Shown in pieces: positions 35,048 through 47,154 of a DNA stretch of 64,000 bases (the first letter of the stretch is position 1; every line of letters starts with the position of its first letter). Location: positions 124,001-188,000 of the forward strand of contig VNKQ01000008.1 in assembly GCA_016508695.1 (NCBI GenBank). Reading direction: 5' to 3'. Made by a program: the position numbers and the translations under genes. A model generated the notes under the pieces. It did no database searches, was not told where the DNA came from, and saw nothing but the letters and a program-made list of their open reading frames with translations. This stretch comes from Hyphodiscus hymeniophilus (Eukaryota > Ascomycota > Leotiomycetes > Helotiales > Hyphodiscaceae).

Positions 35048-38000
35048 ATGGAAACCATGGACGAGACCCACGAGCACCTGCCGCTAGCGCTCGAGGAACT
35101 GCCAAACCTCGATGCGGTAGATCAGTTTAACGATCACCCAGGGGACACAGAGATTATCTATGGCGCCGAGTATCATCCCACTAACAATACTCTACCAGAA
35201 GATTCACGTGAGGAAGTCGGCAATAACGAACCTTTGCCGATTCCAAGACTCGGATCAGAGCTATCGGTCGGGTCGGTATGCATACGTCTCTCTGCTCTTC
35301 AAAGGCAACCCTATAACTCGTCTAATAAATCTTCATCTAGGTATTCACTATACCCCGCATTATCGAAGCTACAAATCTAAGAGAAATTGCTTCTGAGCAA
35401 GAAGGGAGCTTCTCTAGAAACTCTCACAATGCTCAGAACCACTGCTATGCAAATCCAATCGATAGTGCAGGCATCTTGGCCGAAGTTGAGTGCTCGCGGG
35501 AGCCAATATTTGAAGCGCTTCGTCAAGGGCACTTGGAGGTTGTGAAACTTCTTCTTGGCTCTGTAGTAAACATTGACATGGAGTACGCGGATGGCAGCAG
35601 TCTGTTAAAGATTGCGGCAGCAACAGGTCAGGATATAGTGACCCAGATGCTTCTCGACAAAGGGGCGACCATTGACCAGCCTACGGCCATTGACACGGAT
35701 ACTGCGTTACACGCTGCAGCATTCTCTGGCCATCTTTCAACTGTACGTCTGCTCCTTGAGAGAGGCGCAGAGATTGATGCATGGGGCGTGAATGGGGACA
35801 CTGTACTACAAGTTGCGATTCTCAATGGACACTGGCCAGTGGCCGAGGCGCTTTTGGCGAAGGGAGCCCAGACTGAGCCGGGATATCATAACTATGATGA
35901 AGCGCTACGGAGCGCAGCCTCTCACGGATGCGATAAACTTGTGGAACTGTTGCTGGGATGGGGGGTAAGTGCTGAAGCCGCAGGAGGGGGAGGGGAAACA
36001 GCTTTGCAACTGGCCATTCAGGGTAGGCATGAGTCCACCGTAAAAGTTCTCCTCGCTCAGAAGCCAATGCTCGAACAAGATAAGAATCTTGCTCTACGGT
36101 TGGCATCAAACATTGGCCACATTGACATTGTAAAGGAAATTTTAGATCACTCACCATCCTGGGAAAGGTTCTCGGAGCAGAATATCACAAAAATTCCAAA
36201 ATACTCTGACGGCGCTTGCTGGTGCTTTATTGTCCTTAAAATAGAAGGGCCTGATGCTGTTTGCTTGGAAGTAAAGCACATTTGTGCAAGTGCGCTAAGT
36301 CATTGTTGTCACTTACTATCTATTCAGAGCTGTTCGGTCGTACGACGATCCTGGCCCTGGAGCCTATTCTCTCAAAAATTCTCCCTATAACCAGGCCGTT
36401 TTATTCAGTAAAAAGTGGTGTCGAAAATTCCAAGGAGAGCATTTGCTGTCATCAATATATATGGCCAAATCCCGTGGCGACTCTCCAGAGATACACGAGC
36501 TCTCCAGGGTTGACTTCAACCAACTTTTCACTATTGATCTCCCGTCTCACAATACCTATCCGGGATTGGAGCATCTAGGCCACCTCACTAACAACGGCGT
36601 CAAAGTGATGTACGAGAATTTGGATAGAGTGCAAGCCGCTACGAAGGGATATTACGTGGCCATGCAAACTAACTGGGCTCGGAAAAAGATATATTCAAAC
36701 GAGGGATGGCACTCAAATGGGCCGTCAGCTATCACACAGGTCTCTAAATCCTCTATGAAGCTTCTCGAGGCTGCGTCCGGCCAATATCTTGAAGCAAAAG
36801 ACTTTAGCAGTAGGACAGAGCTTCCGTTATCCTCTTTGGCAGAGTCCGCGGTGAAGACAGTAAAAGTTACATCCACTGACGGTGTTAACCTTGCTCTAAC
36901 TGCAGCTGGAGTTGGATTCGGTACTATCGGCGTCCTGGGCGTTGTTGCCGGAACTGATGCTGCGATTACAGCACGCAGGACCCTAAAGCACAAACAAGAC
37001 AAGTTATTGGCCGAAGAGCAATCAAAGCTCTCCAGCACACCTACCAGAGCCCGAGCGGTGCTTGACGCGGAGGAGGCCGAGGCGCAACTGCAGGTGTCAA
37101 AGCAAAGAGCAGAGCAACTCCTTGTTGAGATAGCACGGGCGAAGGACCAATCCGAGTGCGCAAGATACGAAGCACAAAGAGCTGAACATGAAGCTCAAGT
37201 TGCCCTCCACCAAGCAGAACGGGATGCAGTACTGCGACAAAGTGCACGTGACGAGGCAGAGTGGGTGCGTCTCAATGCCGAGGCTGCCAATCGAAGCCTT
37301 CAGGCCGAGCTGAGGATAAAGGAGGACAAATTGGAGGTCTCAACTGAGCAACTCAGGTGCCAGTCGCGGAAGCAGTCCGTCTTCCTTGAAGCGGAGAGAC
37401 GTGACATCGAGCACAAGTCGGAGCGTCTAAAGAAAGACAACGCAAAACTCGAGGCCGCATTTGGAGCAAAACTAGAAGAGATCACTCAGTCTATCAGCAA
37501 TCTTGAAATAGAATGGCAAAAGTTCAAGAAGACGGAACAAGAGCAGAATGCGTTGATCGAACGGGAGCACAGACGAGTCGAAAGACTTAACAAGGACATG
37601 GAATCCAAACTGGAAGGGCTTGAGCATCAAAGGACAGCGCAAGCTAGGGAAGAAAGTCGCATGTATGACCTCAACAATGCTCTACAGAGAACGGCCAAGG
37701 ATATCGAGCGCCAAAACGCAGAGCAAGGTTTCCAGAAGGCTGAATTGGAGCGGGATCTGGAGGATCTGGAGAGGAAAATCAAACAACTGGTGGCGGAGGG
37801 TCATATAAAGCAAGGCGACATGAACTTTTCGATTCTGACGAAAAATGCGGCGAGACTGTGGAGCACCCCGATGACTCGAGCAACATGCACGCAAACAATC
37901 CCTGAAAAAGTTGATTTAGTAAAAAGACCAGGCAACGTGCCAAATACAGCAGAAGCTAGCACGCAAACAAGTGGGGAACCCACGAGTTCTTTGAGAGACG

Positions 38001-38410
38001 GCGGAGAAGATGACTTCCCGTCTGAACCAGCGGATCCAAGCTCTTGTGATCCTTGTGAGCGCGATGGGAGCAACGATAACGAGTGTCAAGGCCGAATTGC
38101 TGCCGCGCATTCACCGTCAGGCGGCCAGCCCATGACTTTATCTCCTTGCTCACGCAGCCTCGAGAATCGCTTCGCCCAACTCCGGCCTCGAAGTGCTACG
38201 GCCTCTCCATCGACGAGTGGAGGGAAATCCCAGACCGCAGAATCATCCGTCACGACCATGAGCCAAAACGATAGTGCGTCTGAGGTGGCAGGGGGGAGCG
38301 ACTCGGATGATAACTCTAGCTATACAGCGCAGCTACCAGGGGAGTCTAATCACAGCTCGTACGAACTCTCTGAGCTTCGTAGAAAGTCGAGTTCGGACAA
38401 GAAACCTTGA
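35048..38410 (+). CDS. Ankyrin-repeat protein with glycine-rich membrane segment and long coiled coil
   Basis: Exon 1 (35048-35275) joins exon 2 (from 35341) in frame; the 65-nt intron has a TCTAAT branch and CTAG acceptor. Exon 2 encodes about six ankyrin repeats (for example GDTVLQVAILNGHWPVAEAL). A second intron must lie between 36271 and 36395. GTGCAA at 36284 with AG at 36329, or GTAAAG at 36271 with AG at 36394, both continue into the long frame ending at 38410. The product is about 1030-1050 aa. The second half has a hydrophobic glycine-rich segment (NLALTAAGVGFGTIGVLGVV, glycines in small-xxx-small spacing). After it come about 300 residues of highly charged coiled coil and a Ser/Thr-rich disordered tail. 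I recognise no family. A membrane-inserting, self-assembling role is an inference from the layout. Two separate genes are the alternative. Confidence 0.75.
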
Positions 38411-39133
38411 GATTCTCCCACATGGCTGCGATGTCGAAAATACGAGGGGGAGGAGAGAGTGCGTGGCACGGGGCAGCACAACTTTAGAATCTAATTTGTT
38501 CATGCGTTGATATCCCCGACGGTCCAAGCCAATCCTCAAGTCCGAATTCATTACGTAAACACGAATGTTTCTGAATCCTATGCTAAATGTCTTCAATTAA
38601 TAGTTTGTTCGAAACTACTAGTCCTCCGACATGAGCAGCGTCAGTCTATTTCCGTGTTTGGACCTGAGCACTCGCTGCTCTAACCTGAGCCGAGCCCTGA
38701 GACCTGAGCATGGTAGTGAATCAGCTGGATTTTGCTCAGAGTGTCCTAAAAGATGAGGCCTTGATTAGAGTGTTGGATTCCAGATTCTGTCACAGGATGA
38801 ACTATGGCAAGGATCGAAGACTCCGCTGGGAGGTAGGACTCCTGGACCTCGAAGTTTCTATAAAAGCCTCTGTATTCCTTGACCTATCTAGAAGCTTCGT
38901 GCTTTTACCTGATCTGATAACTCTATATTATCGGTAGCAGTTCTATGTTAACAGTCTCATACCACTTTTGTGGACTTCCCTGCTCCCTTAAAATCTAGGA
39001 ACGGAGGTCTTGGCCAGCACCACCAGCTCAGTGAGTACAAAGCTCTTTAGTAACGAAGAAGTAGTGAGTGGCGATATCCCATTACACAGGGTGAGTTAAG
39101 CGGACCGGGCCCATCCCCATGCAACAATTGTAA
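38411..39133. other. Intergenic stretch with repeat copy
   Basis: 723 bp between the coiled-coil gene and the 3' end of the MFS gene. Apart from the dispersed repeat copy at 38660-38750 I see nothing. Confidence 0.55.
38660..38750. repeat. Dispersed repeat, copy B (partial)
   Basis: Shares the core CTCGCTGCTCTAACCTGAGC and the following GCCCTGAGACCTGAGCA and GCTGGATTTTGCTCAGAG blocks with copies at 34091 and 50299. With copy A it brackets the ankyrin/coiled-coil gene. Confidence 0.7.
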
Positions 39134-40962
39134 TTACTTTGCGAATTGGCTGTAAGCTCGGAGCTTGCCACCATAGAAGAACAGTAGCCACATTCCTATA
39201 ACACCCATGACGCTCAAGCCAGCGAGAACACTGGTGCCTCTATGAATTCCAAGGTTGTGATAGAGCGGATGCGCGAAGAGAATGCTGCCGCTGGCCAAGG
39301 CGCTGCGGAAGAAGTCGTTCGCAGCGAATAGAGAGGCAGCATACTGAGGGTAGCTGAACGGGATATAGAGGAACATACATTGTAGCACGGTGAAAACTGA
39401 GCCAGCGTAGATCGTAATGCCGATAGTTGGGACAATCCAGTGAATAGAAGCACGGGCAGTCCAGGCGAACAAGAAAAGGCCAATGGGAGGGCCAAAGGAT
39501 GCTGGTAGACCTGCTAAAAGTATGTTCTCTTGTGGGCCCATACCGACTTTCTTAATCCTTGGTGTGACCACAAAGTATAGCCATGAACCATAAGCGATAA
39601 TGGCAATTATACATCCAATAACGATGCAAAAAAAGACAAGACCGACCTGGCCTAGACTCATATGGTAGAATACGGGATAGACAAGCGGAAACACCTCGAA
39701 ATCTACAAGATCAGCTAAAGCACTATGACGAGTCCTGGAGCACTTACAGGAATAGTAGATGCCATAGACGATGGCCGAGTAGACTTGCACAAACATGACA
39801 GCGGGGTCTTTCAAAGTGATTTCTAAAGGCTTAATTAAGGCCTCTATGGCAATGCCCGAGACTGTCAAGTGACGCTGGTCAATTTCACTTTGGGACATCA
39901 GCTTCTGGTTGCCGGTAACGTGGCGCAGTCGTTGGGCGCGACGTAAAAGGATATTAGAACTACTTGTTTCCGGCATAAATATGAAGAAGACGATAAGCAC
40001 CGGCGCCGATGCCCAGATGGACTCGTATAGGGACCAACGCCAGTTCTCCGCCGGTACAGCGAATCCACTGAGGAGAGGACCGAGAGAAGCTGTCCTGGAG
40101 TTAGCTAACAGATTCTCAACGACCGGCGGGAAAACTTACGTCCGCAGGACATCGCAGCAACCCAGGCAATCAATGCAAAGGGCAAAGCGATCAGGCTATA
40201 CATATCGCTCATTGAGGCACCTCCTGATGCAAGACAAGGGGATCCGAAGAACCCCTGCAAAAAGCGCAAAATAACAAGTCCTGGAAAGTTGTTCACTAGG
40301 GCTGTTGGAATCGAAATAATTACAAATAGAAACAGAGTAATGATGTAGACAGGGCTGCGACCGATGCGAGGGATCTCACTGAGAGGCGAAAAGAGCAGTG
40401 GGCCGACACCATAACCCAGCACATACATAGCGAGACCGAGAGTTGCCTTGAGGTTGCTGACGCCAAATTTCTCCATGACACCTTCGGTCGATGATGTGTA
40501 GATTGCCGAACTCAGGTACACCACAAATGTATAGAGGCATATAATCAGGGCGAGGAGCCCACGGCGTAGGTCCGACCAATTATACGGGTTAGCAGGGTCG
40601 TCTTCGGAGTACCAATCGACCAAGATAGTACCAGCATGGCTAACTTTCGGTGTCAGGTGGGTAGGTTTTTCTTCTGCAAATTCATTACTTTCGAGAGCCG
40701 ACTGGGTTGCATTGTTGACATCCGACACCTCTCCTCCTTCTTGCTCGGCGTTCGAGACAGAGTCGGTTGAAGATGTGGCTATCTTATCTTGAGGTGTAAT
40801 ATCGTTGTCTGCATGGTCCATGATGCGGATCCATGGCTCGGGGAGTTTGAAGTTCGGCTGTTCTTCTGGGTACTTGAAAAGCCGATTCTTGGTGAAGAAG
40901 CGCACGAGCTGTCCCATGGGCGCGTCTCGGACAATCTCATTGAACGCTTGACTGAACATCAT
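39134..40962 (-). CDS. MFS multidrug/H+ antiporter (DHA1, FLR1/CAF5-like)
   Basis: Three exons on the minus strand: 40962-40140, 40089-39748 and 39702-39134, giving 577 aa. The long hydrophilic N-terminus ends in the DHA1 signature DDPANPYNWSDLRR before the first membrane helix. Twelve hydrophobic segments follow, with a PLSEIPRIGRSPVYI loop between helices 2 and 3 and the WRWSLYES turn mid-protein. Splicing at GACAG (40090) restores the motif SCGPSLGPLLSG, and the second splice gives YYSYFEVFPLVYP. Family role: export of drugs or small metabolites across the plasma membrane in exchange for protons. It shares strand with the fusion enzyme at 42966-45551 and regulator at 47155-49476. Confidence 0.92.
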
Positions 40963-42965
40963 TTTGCCTCGATGACTTCTGTACCGGGTCTGCTGGGAAG
41001 TATCGAGTGAGTCGGAGGGAGTCTCTGAAACAAGAAGAGAATATTCGACCTCAAATGAGGACCGTCTCTAGACTTATACTGCAGCCGCAAGCACCAACGG
41101 AGCCAGACTTGCGTAGTAGCCTATCCGATAATCTCTGGAGGTTACGTGCTAAATTTCGGTACTTAATTGATGTTACTGGACTGTCTTTGCCCTTACTGAC
41201 AAATACTGGGTACGGACCTGCATTGAACCGGCCATGATCTTCGCTTTACCGCAACCTTGTACTCACTAATCTCACGGGTGGCCGGCGAATTGCACATGGT
41301 TCGACTTTGAAGGGGTTGTGCTCTTTAGAGTCAAGAAAAATCAAATCCAATTCGAAGCTAATCCCATTGATTCACTTTGAAGCAGCAAGAGCTCAGGGTC
41401 ACAAAAGATATGAAAATTGCTGAGGACAACTCGTACATAAAAAATATGTTTATTATCATGAGTTCAGCGGAGAGGGCTTTTTGTTCAGAGTAAAGCTCAT
41501 TTCTCACATCTTTTTTATGCAAAGAATACTACACCTGCAGCTGGTATAATGCTCCCGCCTATTATCACAATCACATGACCTTCCATCTCATTTTTCACAT
41601 CTTTACTTCCTTTATCCCCCCTGTTCCTTATATTGTTTTATTATACAACAGGAAATCGAGTCTGGAATAGGAAAACTTTCAACATCACTTTGCTTCCAAG
41701 ATTAAAGCAGCGAGCACAAAATCTGTATAAGGCTCGGCATTTTATCACTGTGTCAACCATACCCATACAACTTGATCCCTTAAATGACGAAGCGTAGTAT
41801 CAAGATCGTCCGGAATACATTGCTAAGCATAGTTCTTCTCCCCCTTACTAATTCCAACTGAGACGGAGGAACTGAAAACATCCTATAACCGGTAGATATA
41901 TGCCCCGATCCACTGCTATATCCGCAGCATATCGGATATTAGGACCGAATCTCGAGTCAGCGCAGCCCTGACCAGAAAAAAAGCAAAACAGGTCAAAGAG
42001 TTCGGCATAGAAACCTAACTCGCAATCTGGTATCGAATACGTAAACTTGCTCAATGACGAAGCGTAGGACAGTATCAAGATCCGTCCCGGATACATTGCT
42101 AAGCATGGTTTTTTTGCCGCTTACTAGCCTACACGAAGACAGGGGACCTGAACATATCCCGTACCCAGTAGACAGCCTTAATCTGCTATGTCCGTAGTAT
42201 ATCAAATTTCGGGACCGAATTCTGAGTCAGTGTAGCCCTCAATAGAAAAACACCAAAAGAGGTCAAAAAGTCCGGCTTAGAAATCCAACTCACAATCCGT
42301 TATCTAATACGTAAACTTGCTCAGCTCGTTGGCCTGGATCTTCGGTAGAAAAGGCGTGACGAATCTCCTTGAAGCGTTGAGCGCGTCGTTGTGAGTTCTG
42401 ACCAGATATAGCGATTGCTTTACGTCGCTAGTCTATCTTTGTGAGTCCATTCCGGTTTTATACTTGACTTCAAGGTTCACGCCAAGATGGCCGCTATTCA
42501 TATCGGTACTGTTGTTTCAGCTTACAGTGGTCAATAGCGCCGGTCTCATAAATATTTCTCCCCAACCTTGTAAATAATGTAGCCTGATCAACGGAAATAC
42601 TGTTTCTTAGGTATTGATGCTCGTTCTTTCTCAACTTGATACTCTTTCCATTATCTTTCATACTTGACAACTTGAAATCATACTTGAAATACGTTCACAG
42701 ACACATTATGGCTAGTCAATATCGTAGTTATCATTGGCAATATCAAGGCATGCATATATCGTACCACCATCTTCTATTATATGATAAAATTTCTTTCGGA
42801 AATCTCTCTGGACTTTTATTTTACCGTAGTCGGCATCATGCCCAGTATCCTTTTACAAGCTCTTAGTGAAAGAAATAGGACAAGCCCGAGAAATTTGCAG
42901 TCTAGTAAGAGAAGGGCTGGAGCCAGCCTAGCTAGATCCATCAAAATATTGAATTGAATTTGTAA
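40963..42965. other. Intergenic region with tandem duplication
   Basis: 2.0 kb between the MFS promoter and the 3' end of the fusion gene. It includes the 270-bp tandem duplication (41784-42323) and AT-rich sequence; no gene is supported. Confidence 0.55.
41784..42323. repeat. Diverged 270-bp tandem duplication
   Basis: Unit 1 spans 41784-42053 and unit 2 spans 42054-42323. Both begin ATGACGAAGCGTAG, share CATTGCTAAGCAT, GGACCGAAT, GAGTCAG.G.AGCCCT and end AATACGTAAACTTGCTCA. The two differ at many sites, largely transitions, plus short indels. No coding capacity is evident. Confidence 0.88.
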
Positions 42966-45551
42966 CTATTCTGAATTTGACATGACCCATTGAGCTCCCT
43001 TTACTACATTGGCCAAAAATTCCTCCCCATTCACATTTGGGAATAACCAGAAGCAATGCGGTTGGCCAATATAGTTGTCTGATTTGGTCTTGACACCTTT
43101 TTTTTTCAACATAGCCTCTAGCATTCTGCCATCGTCTCTCACCGGATCTTTTCCACAAGTGCTGATGTATGTTGGAGGAAATTGTGACAAGTTTTGTGAC
43201 AAAGTCACGAAAGTCCTTGGATCGTCATATTTGCAACCAGCTGCCTCAAAAAACGTCTTCAATGTTGAGGCGTCGACCACAGGGACACCAGAAGCATTCT
43301 CTTCGTATGACGTATACTGAGATTTGTATTCTTCCGGTATAGATGATGGGTGTGCAGTTATAGGGACAGCGGTTATAACTCCCTTAACGTGAGAGTTTTT
43401 ACCCTCTTGGATAAGAGCATCTGTGACAAGAAGAGCCAGACTGCCGCCAGCGGATGTGCCGGCGGTGAAAATCCTGGATTTGATACCTCCAAGTGTCTCA
43501 GCATTAGCATATACCTGTACAGCCTCTGTATTAGCACAATAGCTAGTAAGTAGGTAAGGAGCATGACATACCCATTTGAATGCAGTAAGACTGTCCTCGA
43601 GCATTACGGGCATCTTGAACTTGGGCCCCAGACGGTAGTCAACAGATACGACAATGGAAGGGGTGGTCTTGGCAAGATATCGACACCATGCATCCTCGGT
43701 GTCAAGATTTCCGAGCACAAACCCCCCTCCGTGGTAGTAAACCACGATAGGGAGCTTTGTGCTAGCTGCGTCTTTGGGCTTGTACATGCGAACAGGTATA
43801 CCATCTGCGGTTTCATCTTTACTTTCAATAGAGTCATCGGGGGGCGGTTGTGAAGTGCTTAGTAACGCAGAAAGAGCTGCAAACTGTCCCTGCACCTCTT
43901 CCACAGTGCCTGTCAGAAGAGGACGGGTGCCTAGTGTTTTTTCAAGCTATGGAACGACAAAAGTTATTGAGTGCAACAATTTATTGTAGATCTAATCTCG
44001 TACCTCGAGCCAAGCGGGTGCATAACCCTCCATCAACGAACTTGCTGTATTGGCTGGGGCACCGCTCTGCGCAAGGGCAGGTGCGTGCGGAATCATGCCC
44101 AGCTTCTCGAAGTCTAACAATACCTCACGCACAGACTCGTTCGAGTCAACATACCCATGCCACCCTAGCTTTCGTGCTTTGGCCATGCTAGACAGATATC
44201 AGCGGCAGTATTATGGGCAGCAAATGTGTAGACGGCTTACCTGAGACTTGCGCCAGGCCAAGATACACTCATAGCAAAATCGGTAAAGCCGAAGATACGA
44301 TCAACGTCATAAAGTTCTTTGACGGAGAGTTCATTCTGTTGGGCGATATCCTTCCAAGCCTGGGCCACTTCCGGTTGTTTGGCCCACTCGGTCAAACTGA
44401 ATCTGTAACTTATCTTGCCTGGGGGACCGTAGCCTCGGGGAGGCGGGTTATGAGGCAAGATGAGATCTTCATATTTACCCTTACCATCTGGCCTAATATA
44501 GTCCAGACCGTACCAACTGGCAAGCAAAGGCCAGAACTTACTCCATGTAAAAATTCCGTCGTCACTAGCATTAAATGCTTCATTAGCAGCGCCGTCTGTA
44601 AGCACAGCCCATTCTTCAAGATAGCTGTTGAGCAATGCACTGCTTTGGGTGACGCTCGTGTCCCAAGCAGTGAGATCATATGGGAAATCAAGCGGCTGGC
44701 CGAGATGCCTGCGGACACTTGCATATACTGCCAAAGGAAAGCAGACATTCATGGCGGCGTCAGGAACAGCCCCTAGAATAAAGGCGGGGCGAACGACGTT
44801 CCATTCTATATCATGCTTTTTGCAGTAAGCCCACAGGCAGTCCTCTTGGTCGTAGTAGAAGTTGGGTTCCAGGAGAACCCTTGGATCTGACTCCTCCTGA
44901 GGAGCGAGATTCGAACCAAATTGTCCTCTATGAAAATGTTAGATTATATCTCCAGCAAAATAAAGACATAAACTGACCCATAATGCTTGGCTCCTGTTTG
45001 AAGCAAGATACGGCGCGGCTTAATGGAGACAAGAGCGAGCGACTCGAGGAGGTTTGAGAGAAGCAACGCTACACCAGTTTAGTTATGATTCTATCACATG
45101 GCTATTGAAAATCTCTCACTGTTTACGCGACAAAGTTCTTGTGCATTCGACCAAATTGGAGCCCCAGGCTGTGGGTCCACTTGGACGTAAGAGAAGAAGA
45201 AAACATAGTCTCTATCCAAGTTAGTGAGAGTCACTCTTCAATATCTGATATAACTTACGCTCGGACACCACGTTCACGCAAGACATTGGCAATCGCCTGC
45301 GGCGTATCGAGGAAATCAAGAGCGATATGTTCTACAACTCCAGGTACCGCGCCGTCCTTCATGTACGGGAGACGGCGCGAAATGCAGATTATCTTCGTCC
45401 ATCGTTTTGGGGACTGCAATAAAACACGAAGCATATGCTGGCCCGATATGCCGTTTGCACCTGTAATAATGGCTGTGAGGCCCTTGACGTTTTCAGGGAA
45501 GACAGGCAGCCCATGAAAGATGCCGCGGCTTTGGACCACCTGAGTTGTCAT
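42966..45551 (-). CDS. PRISE-type enone reductase fused to an HSL-family alpha/beta hydrolase
   Basis: Seven exons on the minus strand join without a stop: 45551-45259, 45211-45120, 45068-44978, 44927-44241, 44187-44004, 43946-43572 and 43514-42966, giving 756 aa. Residues 1 to about 425 are a PRISE (progesterone 5-beta-reductase/iridoid synthase-like) SDR: Rossmann GANGISG at 31-37, catalytic Lys156 in TGAKHY, catalytic Tyr183 in NFYYDQED, and the C-terminal KARKLGWHGYVDS helix. After a linker of about 25 residues, residues 440-756 form a fold-3 hydrolase: HGGGF oxyanion motif at 521-525, nucleophile Ser595 in GTSAGG, Asp in GKDPVRDDG, His in QPHCFW. Known families: PRISE enzymes reduce activated C=C bonds with NAD(P)H; HSL-type hydrolases cleave esters. 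An internal ATG (SLMEGYAPAWLE, near 44033) could start a stand-alone hydrolase. Confidence 0.88.
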
Positions 45552-47154
45552 TTTGAATGATATTTGGGTAAGTAATGGTTGTAAAGGAACTGTTGTGGGA
45601 TGATAGTAGAACTTATCGCGGTGGGAGGACCATCTTTATAGTAGGAGTGGGATCGCGTCCCCTCAGATGGCAGGTGACGCCCTCAAGCCCACTTACACGC
45701 GCCTCGTAACTCTTAGACTGGGAATATGCTCCCAAAACTGTATAGAAAGACTCTTTTATGCACTCGCTTCCCGCTGATCTCGGCACCGAGTCCCAATACT
45801 CGGCTTCTCTGAGTCAAGAGTCAATTCGCACATAGCTTCTAGCCCACATGCCGCTCTTCAATCAGCATAAACTACCTTATAATGAACTTGTAGCTGAAGT
45901 AATTACTAGACTGAAGTGCAAAAAAGATTGTCCGGATTCGTTCTATTTCAGTAGATATTATAATGGTCAGACTGGCTTGTGGGGAAGTATAGTACGCAGA
46001 TACTAATTTGGTGTATTAGATTCCCATGGTGTAGGGTTGAATGGCCCCCGCGAATAAATATCGAGGCGGGATTTTAATTGAAAGTGGTGGTAGTCCTATG
46101 CTAACTTGGGACTTTGGAGAGAGCAGAAGAGCTTGTACGCGCCCTTGTTTATTTACAAGCATTCGGGTTTTTGTCTTATAACCTGTACAGTTTTACAATA
46201 TTTATAATGAAAGAGTGATGATTTCCAGTAAAGTCAGGCCTTTCAATATGCATCAATCCACTCCTATGTCTCATTTGAAATCAAATGACGGTTGCGTTGA
46301 CATTTACATCTGAGTTCACTCCTACTAAAAGGGGTAAAGAGGCGCATTTGATAGGGTGCGCTTGGAACAAGGAAGCGAAGTCTTGGCGCTCGGATCCGAG
46401 ATTGAACAGGGTGTCGGATCCGTAAGCCAATGAATGTGTTTGCGGAAGCGACTTAGCTTGGCATTTTCTTGCTAATCGTGACCAGATCGCTGGTTGCCAT
46501 TTTGAATAATAGACATGCCTCCGCAGTCAGCCGTGACTAGACCAAAATCTTCACATGCCGATCAGAGCCCATCATAGGTCAAAGATGAGAATCATTATGC
46601 TCTTCGAGGATCTCCCGAAACATATGAAAGCAGCGATTCCAGGCTGTTGACTCCACATAAGAGCTTTGACATGTAATTATCGCCACTTTCTTACTAACAT
46701 ATCTATACTAGTTTCTATGGCCCAGCAACAGATATCATCGAGCCCGGAGTCGAACAGTAGTGACGAGATAGATTTAACGGCCCATCCCTTACTTATGGCT
46801 TATCTACAGCAAGACAGCTCCATGCCTCGTGATACATCTAACTCACACTCCTGGGAGACTAGAATATACTCTGCCTAGATCTCCCCTGCTGAATTGGATG
46901 TACTGTTTGGTTCTTGGATAGTATGTTTAGGAGCGGCTTGCGTTTAGGAGAGCTGCTTGATTGTTAAATCCAAAGGGCAACAACATAGACTCGGTTAAAA
47001 AAAGATTTCCCCCTAGAAATCTTCCGGTCTTGCAGCAGAATTTATCTATACTCTAGTGATGGAGTGTTGAGGTTTCTTGCTACTCTATATTTCCGTAATG
47101 TGTCAATATATAGATGGACCAATGAATATTGTCAGATCGATCCTCAGAGTTGAA
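45552..47154. other. Intergenic region upstream of the fusion gene
   Basis: 1.6 kb. It holds the fusion gene promoter at its left end. A 70-codon frame at 46666-46878 has no homologue I know and no splice partner. Otherwise AT-rich DNA without visible features. Confidence 0.5.

Noticed and set aside
46666..46878. 70-codon ORF upstream of the PRISE fusion gene
   Set aside because: Ser/Glu-rich but without a recognisable motif or splice partner; too weak to call.
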